20,331 bases of DNA from Acidobacteriaceae bacterium (lineage in GTDB: Bacteria > Acidobacteriota > Terriglobia > Terriglobales > Acidobacteriaceae): NCBI GenBank assembly GCA_030049955.1, contig JASIJX010000267.1:1-20331 (forward strand), given 5' to 3'. Below, piece after piece: positions 6,532 to 13,974 of this stretch (position 1 is the first letter of the stretch; each line of letters starts with the position of its first letter). The notes under the pieces were generated by a model that was not told the origin of the DNA, did no database searches, and saw only the letters and a list, made by a program, of their open reading frames with translations. Both the position numbers and the translations under genes were made by a program.

Positions 6532-7983
6532 ATGTTTCGTTTTGTCCAGGCATCGCAGATCATGCTGAGTTTGCCAACCATCTTGGTCATAGGGGCACTG
6601 TCATGTTCGGCCACTGCGCAATATGCCGCCGGCACGGGAATCACGGCTGGGCATGCTGCCGGCCAAAACTCCACAATGGTCTACGGAAGTGTTCCAAGCG
6701 GGTCGGCCACGAGTGAGGTCTTGCATCTCACTCTGCGCGATGCGGTCGAGCAGGCTCTGCGGTACAACCTGGGGACAATTGAGACCGGAGAAGATGCGCG
6801 CATCGCCCGCGGTCAACGGTTGCTCGCCATCAGCGAGTTGCTGCCCCAGGTCAGCGCGGGCGTTTCAGAGAACGTCAACCAGATAAGCGTCTCAATGCTT
6901 GGGCTTGAAAAGGTCCGAAACATTTCTCTTCCCCAGGTCATTGGTCCGTACAGCTACAGCAGCGTTGATGCGACGCTGAATCAGACAATTTTCAGCCTCG
7001 AATCCATTCAACACCTGCGTGCCGCTCGTACCGTGGAGCAAGCAGCACAACTGAGCTATCAGGACATCCTGGATGCAATCACACTTGCAGTCGGCAACGG
7101 CTATTTGCAAATCATCGAGGCCAGCTCTCGGATTCAAGCGCAGGAAGCCCAGGTACAGAATGCGAGAGCTCTTTACGATCAGGCGCGCGACGAGGCCGAG
7201 GCGGGTACGGCTCCGCGCATCGACGTTACAAACACAGCAGTTCAGTTGCACACTGAAGAGTACGACCTGAGCATTGCGCGCAATAACCTCGCAATTGCGA
7301 AATTGAATCTTGGAAGGGCAATCGGACTGCCGCTCGGCCAGCAATTCGAACTAGCCGACCAGATTCCATATGCCGATATCAATCCACCGACGCTCGAGGA
7401 TGCGCTCAGCATCGCATATCGGTCGCGCAGCGATTTCAGCGCGGCTCTTGATCTTGAAAAATCTGCCGCCGAAAACCTTTCAGCCGCAAAAGCCGAACGC
7501 TATCCAGTAGCGGCGGTAAATGGCGATTATGGCGATACTGGCGAGACTTTCGGTCATTCCCACGGGGCCTTTAGTTTTGCAGCTGGAGTCCGTGTACCGG
7601 TTTTCACCGGTGGCCGTATCAAAGGCGACATCACTCAAGCCGATGCAGAACTGAAGCAGCGCAAAGCGGAAGCGGAAAACCTCCGCGGCCAGATTGATTA
7701 CAACGTACGAGCCGCATTTCTCAATCTCGCTGCCGCGAAAGAACAAGTCTCGGTTGCGAAAGAGAATGTTGAGCTCGCAAATGAGAGCCTCGCCCGGTCG
7801 AAGGACCGCTTCACTTCGGGCGTGACTGGCAGTGTCGAAGTGGTGCAAGCCGAGCAGGCTCTCGCCAGCGCCAATGACCAATACATAACCAGCTTGTACA
7901 ACCACAATCTCGCGAAGCTTTCCTTAGCTCGCGCTCTCGGGGTGGCACGCACAAACTACAGCGAATATTTGGGGGCAAAGTAA
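6532..7983 (+). CDS. TolC family outer-membrane efflux protein
   Basis: This 483-residue protein has an N-terminal signal peptide (hydrophobic stretch about residues 11-28, likely cleaved after SATA). It is the trimeric outer-membrane channel of a tripartite pump. Two OEP repeats are visible. The first (about 60-260) has LTLRDAVEQALRYNLGTI and a later EAGTAPRIDVTNTAVQL element. The second (about 275-475) has LEDALSIAYRSRSDF, VRVPVFTGGRIKGDI and the typical closing block RFTSGVTGSVEVVQAEQAL. AGGAG at 6518-6522 stands 9 nt before the ATG. The stop TAA overlaps the ATG of the next gene (TAATG), so translation is coupled. It is probably repressed by the divergent TetR through the operators just upstream. 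Confidence 0.94.
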   Translation: MFRFVQASQIMLSLPTILVIGALSCSATAQYAAGTGITAGHAAGQNSTMVYGSVPSGSATSEVLHLTLRDAVEQALRYNLGTIETGEDARIARGQRLLAISELLPQVSAGVSENVNQISVSMLGLEKVRNISLPQVIGPYSYSSVDATLNQTIFSLESIQHLRAARTVEQAAQLSYQDILDAITLAVGNGYLQIIEASSRIQAQEAQVQNARALYDQARDEAEAGTAPRIDVTNTAVQLHTEEYDLSIARNNLAIAKLNLGRAIGLPLGQQFELADQIPYADINPPTLEDALSIAYRSRSDFSAALDLEKSAAENLSAAKAERYPVAAVNGDYGDTGETFGHSHGAFSFAAGVRVPVFTGGRIKGDITQADAELKQRKAEAENLRGQIDYNVRAAFLNLAAAKEQVSVAKENVELANESLARSKDRFTSGVTGSVEVVQAEQALASANDQYITSLYNHNLAKLSLARALGVARTNYSEYLGAK

Positions 7984-9290
7984 TGTCGAACCAATTCCAT
8001 GACAGGAATAGCCGCGAAGCCTTGCTTGATCGTATTCAACCGCCTACACCTGAAGACGATCAAGAGGATATTGAAAAATCGAAAGGCCGTTACGCCAAAG
8101 ACCTCGGAAAGTCCTCCGCGCCTCACCGCAAAATACTCGTGATTTCGATCGCCGCTGCGGCGATTGTTGTTGTGGGCGCGTATTTTTTCTGGAGCGCGCT
8201 CGGTTACGAGGACACCGACGACGCACAGGTGGACGGGCACATTATGCCACTGAGCGCTCGTATCACTGGACAAGTGGAGAAGGTGAACTTCATCGAGGGG
8301 CAGATTGTCCATGCTGGCGATGTCCTGGTGGTTATCGATCCGAAGGATTACCAGGTGGCAACGGACCAGGCGGCCGCGAATCTGGCCGATGCGGAAGCCA
8401 CTTCTGCAAGCTCGCACTATAACGTTCCCATTACTTCAGCGGACGCTTACAGCGGCCTCGATTCGGCGCAAGCGGTTGTTGCGAACGCCCAGGCCGGAGT
8501 GGCCGCAGCCAAATGTAACCTTGAAGCCGATCAGGCGGAATTATTGCAAGCAAGGGCCAATGCCACCAAGACGGACTCCGATCTAGCCCGATATAAACCG
8601 CTCGTTCAGAAGGAAGACATCTCGCGCCAGCGATACGATGCCGCAGTCGCTGCTTCGCAAGTGAATCGGGCGGAGGTGCAGTCAGCTAATGCCGTCGTCG
8701 CCGCTGCGGAGCAGTCGCTGGATCAGACGCAAGCGAAGCTACTGCAAGCCAAGGCAGATTTTCGGCGCGCGCAAACTGCCCCGCAGCAGGTTTCGCTGAT
8801 GTACTCTCGGGCGAAGGCCGCAGATGCTCAAGTCTCGCAGAGCAGGGCTCAACTGGCGCAAGCTCGGCTCAATTTGAGCTATACGATCATTCGGTCTCCC
8901 GTAACCGGGATCGTCGGCAAGAAGAGCGTGGAGATCGGCCAGAATGTGGGCACTGGACAGGAACTTCTCGAGGTTGTGCCTCTCGACGACATCTGGGTAA
9001 CAGCTAATTTTAAGGAAACACAACTGAAACATATGAGGCCAGGCCAAACCGTCGATGTGCATGTCGACGCATACGGCCGCACCTGGAAGGGGCACGTGAC
9101 CAATCTTGGCGGCGGGACGGGGTCAGTCTTCAGTCTGCTTCCGCCTGAGAACGCAACTGGAAATTATGTGAAAGTTGTGCAGCGGGAGCCCGTGCGAATC
9201 GATTTCGACCGCTCCTCGACGCAGGACTTCAATGCAGAAGGACTGTTGAAGCCAGGTTTGTCTGTAGAGCCTGATGTGAGGGTCCGATGA
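7983..9290 (+). CDS. emrA: HlyD/EmrA-type membrane fusion (periplasmic adaptor) protein
   Basis: This is a 435-residue adaptor linking the inner-membrane transporter to the TolC channel. A cytoplasmic N-terminus (1-50) is followed by one transmembrane anchor (about 51-72). The first half of the barrel-sandwich (lipoyl-like) domain contains DAQVDGHIMPLSARITGQV and GQIVHAGDVLVVIDPKDY. A long Ala/Gln/Asp-rich coiled-coil hairpin spans about 120-290. The second barrel half begins near 299 with YTIIRSPVTGIVGKKSVEIG, and a beta-barrel domain (WVTANFKETQLKHMRPGQTV) follows. This matches EmrA-type adaptors that pair with 14-helix MFS pumps. It overlaps tolC by one base and the MFS gene by ATGA. The unusually long hydrophilic N-terminal tail before the anchor is the only mild oddity. 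Confidence 0.93.
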   Translation: MSNQFHDRNSREALLDRIQPPTPEDDQEDIEKSKGRYAKDLGKSSAPHRKILVISIAAAAIVVVGAYFFWSALGYEDTDDAQVDGHIMPLSARITGQVEKVNFIEGQIVHAGDVLVVIDPKDYQVATDQAAANLADAEATSASSHYNVPITSADAYSGLDSAQAVVANAQAGVAAAKCNLEADQAELLQARANATKTDSDLARYKPLVQKEDISRQRYDAAVAASQVNRAEVQSANAVVAAAEQSLDQTQAKLLQAKADFRRAQTAPQQVSLMYSRAKAADAQVSQSRAQLAQARLNLSYTIIRSPVTGIVGKKSVEIGQNVGTGQELLEVVPLDDIWVTANFKETQLKHMRPGQTVDVHVDAYGRTWKGHVTNLGGGTGSVFSLLPPENATGNYVKVVQREPVRIDFDRSSTQDFNAEGLLKPGLSVEPDVRVR

Positions 9291-10885
9291 GCACCGCAGT
9301 CGCACTCGCCCCTGAACAGGCTGCATGGAAGCCGAAGGTCAATCCATGGACCATTGGCGTGGTGGTTTCGTTGGCCGCCTTCATGGAAGTGCTGGATACC
9401 AGCATTGCAAATGTGGCACTTCCGTACATCGCAGGCAACCTGGGCGCGAGTAACGACGAAAGCACCTGGGTGCTTACCACCTATCTCGTTGCGAACGCCA
9501 TCGTGCTTCCCATGAGTGGCTTCCTGGTTGGCTTACTGGGGCGTAAGCGCTTCTTCATGACGTGCATCGTGTTTTTCACCCTCAGTTCGTTCCTATGCGG
9601 CATCGCGCCAAGCCTTGCCATGCTGCTCTTGTTTCGAGTAATGCAAGGAGCCTTCGGAGGCGGATTGCAGCCCATGGTACAGGCTATTCTCACCGATACA
9701 TTTCCACCGGAAAAGCGTGGAATGGCCTTCGCGCTGTATGGAATCACAATGGTCTGCGCACCCGCCATTGGTCCCACGCTGGGTGGGTGGATTACTGACA
9801 ACTACTCGTGGCGCTGGATCTTTTACATCAACGTTCCAGTAGGTATTTTGGCGACTCTGCTGGTGGGTCAGCTACTCGAAGATCCTGCTTATTTGTCCAG
9901 CGTAAAGACGAGCATCGCAAAGTTTGACTACATCGGTTTCAGTCTGCTCATCCTCGGGGTTAGCGCGCTGCAAATTACTCTCGACAAAGGACAGGAAGAT
10001 GACTGGTTCGGTTCCCACTTCATTACAACACTAATCGTCACCGCCGCAGTAAGCCTGGTCGCTCTGGTCATTTGGGAATGGTTTCGCAGGGAACCGCTTA
10101 TAGATGTTCGTCTGTTCAAGATTTTCAATTTTGCGAGTTGCAATCTGATGTTCTTTGCGCTCGGTATTGCGATCCTGGGTGGTACGGTTCTTATTCCTCT
10201 GTTTCTTCAGACATTAATGGGCTATACGGCGGAAACAGCCGGAATGGTGTTATCGGGCTCAGCTGTTCTCCTCTTGTTCCTCATACCAGTGGTCGGACGA
10301 CTTACGTCGCGATTCCAGGCACGCCATCTGATTGCCTTTGGATGGATCACCATGGCTCTCGGCATGTTTATTTCCTGTAAGCAAATGGACATGCTGATAA
10401 GCTTTCGAGCCGCTGCGTGGCTGCGTATCATCCAGTATCTGCCGGTCGCATTTCTGATGGTGCCAATTACGGCCAGTGGGTATATCGGCCTTCCCAAGGA
10501 AAAAAGCAATGCAGCAGCCGGCCTCATGAACTTCACGCGCAATATTGGCATGAGCGTGGGAACTTCGGCTGTTACCACGATGGTCGAGCGCAGAAGCCAG
10601 TACCATCAATCCGTTCTGGCCGTGTACACCGGGTCTGGTCATTTCAATGCCGCGGTTGCAGGACTGGCAGACAGGCTGGCGCACGCGGGATTAAACGTGC
10701 ATTTGGCCCACCAGCAGGCGCTCGACAGGATGTACGTCATGCTAGGAGCTCAAGCTCAGGCTCTTTCCTATGTTGATGTGTACTGGCTGTTCTTTGTTAT
10801 GTGCCTTCTGATGTTCTCGCTATCGTTTCTGCTTCAGAAAAACACTCCCGGGGGGCATGGAGGAGAGACTGGCCCCATTCATTGA
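9287..10885 (+). CDS. emrB: DHA2 family MFS multidrug exporter (EmrB/QacA type)
   Basis: This 532-residue inner-membrane proton antiporter has about 14 predicted helices. The DHA2 signature (motif D1) is LDTSIANVALPYIAGNLGAS at residues 36-55. Motif A is GFLVGLLGRKRFF near residue 78. The antiporter motif C is seen as GITMVCAPAIGPTLGGWITD. The following WRWIFYINVPVGI is also characteristic. It supplies the energy-coupled transport step of the EmrAB-TolC-like pump and probably exports hydrophobic toxic compounds; the substrate cannot be deduced. Its start overlaps the adaptor stop as ATGA, so the three pump proteins are made from one transcript in stoichiometric order. It is the last gene of the operon. 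Confidence 0.94.
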   Translation: MSTAVALAPEQAAWKPKVNPWTIGVVVSLAAFMEVLDTSIANVALPYIAGNLGASNDESTWVLTTYLVANAIVLPMSGFLVGLLGRKRFFMTCIVFFTLSSFLCGIAPSLAMLLLFRVMQGAFGGGLQPMVQAILTDTFPPEKRGMAFALYGITMVCAPAIGPTLGGWITDNYSWRWIFYINVPVGILATLLVGQLLEDPAYLSSVKTSIAKFDYIGFSLLILGVSALQITLDKGQEDDWFGSHFITTLIVTAAVSLVALVIWEWFRREPLIDVRLFKIFNFASCNLMFFALGIAILGGTVLIPLFLQTLMGYTAETAGMVLSGSAVLLLFLIPVVGRLTSRFQARHLIAFGWITMALGMFISCKQMDMLISFRAAAWLRIIQYLPVAFLMVPITASGYIGLPKEKSNAAAGLMNFTRNIGMSVGTSAVTTMVERRSQYHQSVLAVYTGSGHFNAAVAGLADRLAHAGLNVHLAHQQALDRMYVMLGAQAQALSYVDVYWLFFVMCLLMFSLSFLLQKNTPGGHGGETGPIH

Positions 10886-10923
10886 TGGTCGCATTGGGCC
10901 TCAGCGGATCCACGGCCACTAGC

Positions 10924-10948
10924 GTCAATGATCTTTGAATTGACTTTT
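10924..10948 (+). terminator. Weak hairpin plus T-run after the efflux operon
   Basis: GTCAAT (10924-10929) and ATTGAC (10939-10944) form a 6-bp stem with a 9-nt loop followed by TTTT. The layout is that of an intrinsic terminator for the emrB transcript, but the stem is short and AT-rich. Confidence 0.3.
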
Positions 10949-10973
10949 GGCGTCTTCAAACACTATTAAGCGT

Positions 10974-11240
10974 CTAGCCGCGCCTGGCATGGCAGACGGC
11001 GATCCCGGAGAACCCTTTCACCGGAGTAGTGGAGCCGTTCAGGATCACGGATGCGCGTTATTCAGCAGTGGCAGAGCCCTCTGCGCGATAAAGAAGAGCC
11101 CTTTTACTTTAGCGTCAAAGTGAAGATCGAAAAAACTGTTCGTCGCCGAACTCAACCGGCCGCGGCTGCGAAGCGCCGGCATTGGCAAAGAGCACGTCGA
11201 TCTTACGACTCTGCTTCCACACGGCGTCGTAGACGCTTGC
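10974..11240 (-). pseudogene. Frameshifted, truncated short-chain dehydrogenase (SDR) remnant
   Basis: Minus-strand translation yields the middle of a classical SDR in three frames. Piece 1 (11240 down to about 11130) gives VYDAVWKQSRKIDVLFANAG and an EFGDEQFF segment. Piece 2 follows after removing one T from a six-T run (plus-strand A-run 11130-11135) and gives FDAKVKGLFFIAQRALPLL. Piece 3 follows after restoring one lost G near 11055 and gives SVILNGSTTPVKGFSG, then AVCHARRG and a stop. The NAG motif and the catalytic-Ser strand are kept. The YxxxK dyad position reads CHARR, so Tyr and Lys are both lost. The N-terminal Rossmann glycine motif and the C-terminal third are absent. It is a dead relic. 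With the palindrome and promoter listed separately, it accounts for most of the 560-bp gap between emrB and the cytochrome gene. Confidence 0.82.
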
Positions 11241-11290
11241 GCGAGACCTCGTCGCTCCGGGATTAGAAGTCAGTAATTTCGTCATGACAG

Positions 11291-11306
11291 AGCAGGCAAG
11301 CCTGCT
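11291..11306. promoter_or_regulatory. 16-bp perfect palindrome upstream of cytochrome operon promoter
   Basis: AGCAGGC (11291-11297) and GCCTGCT (11300-11306) are exact inverted repeats around AA. The 2-nt spacer argues against an RNA hairpin and for a protein-binding site. It ends 19 bp before the -35-like element of the candidate promoter, where an activator could bind. No regulator gene lies next to it. Confidence 0.35.
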
Positions 11307-11325
11307 TCGCAACGCAGAAATCTGC

Positions 11326-11354
11326 TTGACATCTCTTCCTCCGCAGCGCATGAT
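11326..11354 (+). promoter_or_regulatory. Sigma-70-like promoter for the cytochrome-GMC operon
   Basis: A perfect -35 hexamer TTGACA (11326-11331) is followed after exactly 17 nt by CATGAT (11349-11354), four of six matches to TATAAT. It points towards the cytochrome gene, whose start is 91 nt downstream, and is the best promoter-like sequence noticed in the window. Confidence 0.5.
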
Positions 11355-11445
11355 GTTTGCTCAATACCGACGCTAACCCCTTTCCCCGGCCATCCGTTTC
11401 GCGGAAGCGTCTGTCCTGACAAAGCCGTGCATCGGAGGTGCCAGC

Positions 11446-13935
11446 GTGTGCGCACACCGGCGTATTCGTGTTGTTGGGCTCGTTTTTGCATTTGCTCTTC
11501 TGGCCACAGGTTGCCAAAAGCAGCCCCGTCCCGGAACCGTTCAAGACGAAGCGATGCGCGCCCATCGCGATGTCGCGTCGTTTCCCGCGGCCGACGAAGA
11601 CTACTTCCACGACATGGATGGTGGTCTGGCGCTTACCCCCGAGCAGATCAAGGGCCGGAACATGTGGCTTCTCTGGACCGGAGGGAACGACCGCTTTTGG
11701 GATACCCTTGGTAACTCCAGTTTTGGCGCGCTTGACTTTCTCAAGACGCTCTCATCTCATCCGAGCCTGAAGTTCTCGCGTGACAATCGCTGGGCTTACT
11801 TTGGTCTGGTCAACGAACCCTGCTTCACCAAAGCCACCGGGCCCGATCCAAACCGCTATGGCTTGTGGCTCGACAAGCGCGACCCCAATTGCCCGCCCGA
11901 TCCCTTTGAAAACGACGCTAAATATCCTGGCGCGCGTATAGGCGCACGCGGGGAAAACCTGCCTGTCGGCTCCTACTACGGATGGGCATCCGGCATCGTT
12001 GGGCTCAGGCTTTTTCCCAACCCGGCCTTCGATGCCGCCGCAGCCAAAAAGTGGAATCCAGTCCGCTACTATACAGATCCCAGCTACTACAACGATAAGA
12101 ACCTGATCCGCCCCTACCGCGTCGGCATGTCCTGTGCCTTCTGCCATGTCGGACCGAACCCGTTGAAGCCTCCTGCCGATCCCGAACACCCCGCGTGGGA
12201 AAATCTCTCCTCCAACGTGGGCGCTCAGTATTTCTGGCTCGACCGCATCTTCGATTGGCAGGCCGATCCCAACAACTATGTTTTCCAGTTATTCCACAGC
12301 CAGAGGCCCGGGACCCTGGACACGTCATTGGTTTCAACCGACAACATTAACAACCCGCGGACCATGAATGCTATTTACGATGTAGGACCGCGTCTCGATC
12401 AAGCGCTGCGCTTCGGCAAGGAAACACTCAGTGGCGGCAGCCTGAACAATAAGCAGCTGAATGACTATGTCCCCGCGTCATCGCCGTTGGCGAAGTACTT
12501 CACGGCGCCGGCAACATCTTATTCGCCACGCGTGCTGAAAGATGGCTCAGACTCTGTCGGCGTTCTCGGCGCGCTGAATCGGGTCTATCTCAACATTGGC
12601 CTTTTCAGCGAGGAATGGCTGCTGCACTTTAATGCGCTCGTTGGCGGCAAGCAGACCACGCCCATTGAAATTGCCGTCGCCCGCAAGAACTCTGTCTACT
12701 GGCAGGCCACAGAGGCGCAGTCGCCCAATATGGCTTTGTTCTTCCTTGCCAGCACCGCGCCGCACAAGTTGAAGGATGCTCCCGGAGGAGCGAAGTATCT
12801 CACTGCCGACAGCGCCACGCTCAATCTGGGCAAAACCGTGTTTGCCGACCGCTGCGCACGCTGCCACTCCAGCAAGCTTCCGGCTCCCGCGCCGGGACTG
12901 GATCCCGGCGGCTGCTCCGGCCCCGACTACATGAAGTGCTGGACCGCCTACTGGGCGTGGACGAAGACGCCAGACTTTCACAAGAAGATGGAAGCGATCG
13001 TGAAGGCTCCGGATTTTCTCGACGACAACTATCTCTCCGCCGAATTCCGCGTGCCTGTGACGCTGCTCCAAACCAATGCCTGCAGCCCCCTGGCGACCAA
13101 CGCAATCCGAGGCAATATCTGGGATAACTTCTCATCGGAAACTTACAAGGATCTGCCGTCGGTCGGCGCCATCACCTATTACGATCCTTTCAATGGCCAG
13201 CCGCACTCATTCAAAATGCCCGCCGGCGGACGCGGCTACACGCGGCCACCGTCGCTGATTAGCATTTGGTCCACCGCCCCATTTCTCCTGAACAACAGCG
13301 TCGGCCGTCTGAATCCCAATGCGCCGAATGACGACTGGAACCCGAGCCCTTCGGTCGACAATCGCATGGCTTCCTTCCAGGATGCGATTACCAAACTGCT
13401 ATGGCCTGAGCGGCGTGACAAGGATCCAGTCATTGGCAATCTGGTGGGCTCGCAGATCGCCGGCTCCTTGATCGACCGCACAACCGCCCGAAGTTATATC
13501 CGCGTCGCTGCCGGATACGTGCCCGACAACCTGAAGGGACTCATCGGGGTCGGTCATCGTCTCCTGCCCAGCGTCTTTCAGGCCGGAGGAATCCAGATTG
13601 GCCCGATTCCTCCTGGCACTCCCATCGACCTGATCGCTAATCTCGATCTGCTCAGCGACGGCGCTGATCTTGCAGGCACGCTCGAACACGATCAGAAGCT
13701 ACTTAACATCCTCCTGCGTTTGAAGCACGACCTGGAGGCGCTCGGGCCTAATCCCAGCGACGATGATGCGCGCCGGGTATTTGCCAACCTGGTTGAGCCG
13801 CTGATGCAGGTAAGCAAGTGCCCGGACTTTATCGTAAACCGCGGCCACTACTTTGGCACCAGTTACGCTCACGACGAGCCGCCGCTCAGCGATAAGGAGA
13901 AGCTCGCCCTCATTGAATACCTGAAAACTTTTTGA
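11446..13935 (+). CDS. Diheme c-type cytochrome lipoprotein (RoxA / cytochrome c peroxidase-like)
   Basis: This 829-residue envelope protein starts at a GTG with GGAGG at 11434-11438, 7 nt upstream. The N-terminus has Arg residues, a hydrophobic stretch and the lipobox LATGC (Cys about 23), so it should be an exported lipoprotein. Two CxxCH haem sites are seen: CAFCH (230-234) and CARCH (470-474). After haem 2 come RGYTRPPSLISIWSTAPFLL and, near the end, NRGHYFGT and PPLSDKEKLALIEYLKTF. These resemble bacterial cytochrome c peroxidase/MauG and the larger rubber oxygenase (RoxA)-like diheme proteins. Length above 650 and the wide haem spacing favour the RoxA-like side; typical peroxidases are 300-400 residues. 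Function may be dioxygenase, peroxidase or electron transfer. It leads a run of six genes including two flavin oxidases, which could donate or accept electrons. The haem sites are certain; the subfamily is inferred. Confidence 0.83.
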   Translation: MCAHRRIRVVGLVFAFALLATGCQKQPRPGTVQDEAMRAHRDVASFPAADEDYFHDMDGGLALTPEQIKGRNMWLLWTGGNDRFWDTLGNSSFGALDFLKTLSSHPSLKFSRDNRWAYFGLVNEPCFTKATGPDPNRYGLWLDKRDPNCPPDPFENDAKYPGARIGARGENLPVGSYYGWASGIVGLRLFPNPAFDAAAAKKWNPVRYYTDPSYYNDKNLIRPYRVGMSCAFCHVGPNPLKPPADPEHPAWENLSSNVGAQYFWLDRIFDWQADPNNYVFQLFHSQRPGTLDTSLVSTDNINNPRTMNAIYDVGPRLDQALRFGKETLSGGSLNNKQLNDYVPASSPLAKYFTAPATSYSPRVLKDGSDSVGVLGALNRVYLNIGLFSEEWLLHFNALVGGKQTTPIEIAVARKNSVYWQATEAQSPNMALFFLASTAPHKLKDAPGGAKYLTADSATLNLGKTVFADRCARCHSSKLPAPAPGLDPGGCSGPDYMKCWTAYWAWTKTPDFHKKMEAIVKAPDFLDDNYLSAEFRVPVTLLQTNACSPLATNAIRGNIWDNFSSETYKDLPSVGAITYYDPFNGQPHSFKMPAGGRGYTRPPSLISIWSTAPFLLNNSVGRLNPNAPNDDWNPSPSVDNRMASFQDAITKLLWPERRDKDPVIGNLVGSQIAGSLIDRTTARSYIRVAAGYVPDNLKGLIGVGHRLLPSVFQAGGIQIGPIPPGTPIDLIANLDLLSDGADLAGTLEHDQKLLNILLRLKHDLEALGPNPSDDDARRVFANLVEPLMQVSKCPDFIVNRGHYFGTSYAHDEPPLSDKEKLALIEYLKTF

Positions 13936-13974
13936 CAGACGCATGTCTCCCAACTGCAGATATCGGGAGTCGAT

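Noticed and set aside
10871..10900. GGCCC/GGGCC pair at the end of emrB as its terminator
   Set aside because: Five-bp arms with a 20-nt loop and no T-run; the hairpin with TTTT at 10924-10948 is slightly better.
11263..11610. Minus-strand frame next to the SDR remnant as its missing N-terminus
   Set aside because: No Rossmann TGxxxGIG motif could be found in any minus frame there; the region carries the promoter and start of the cytochrome gene.
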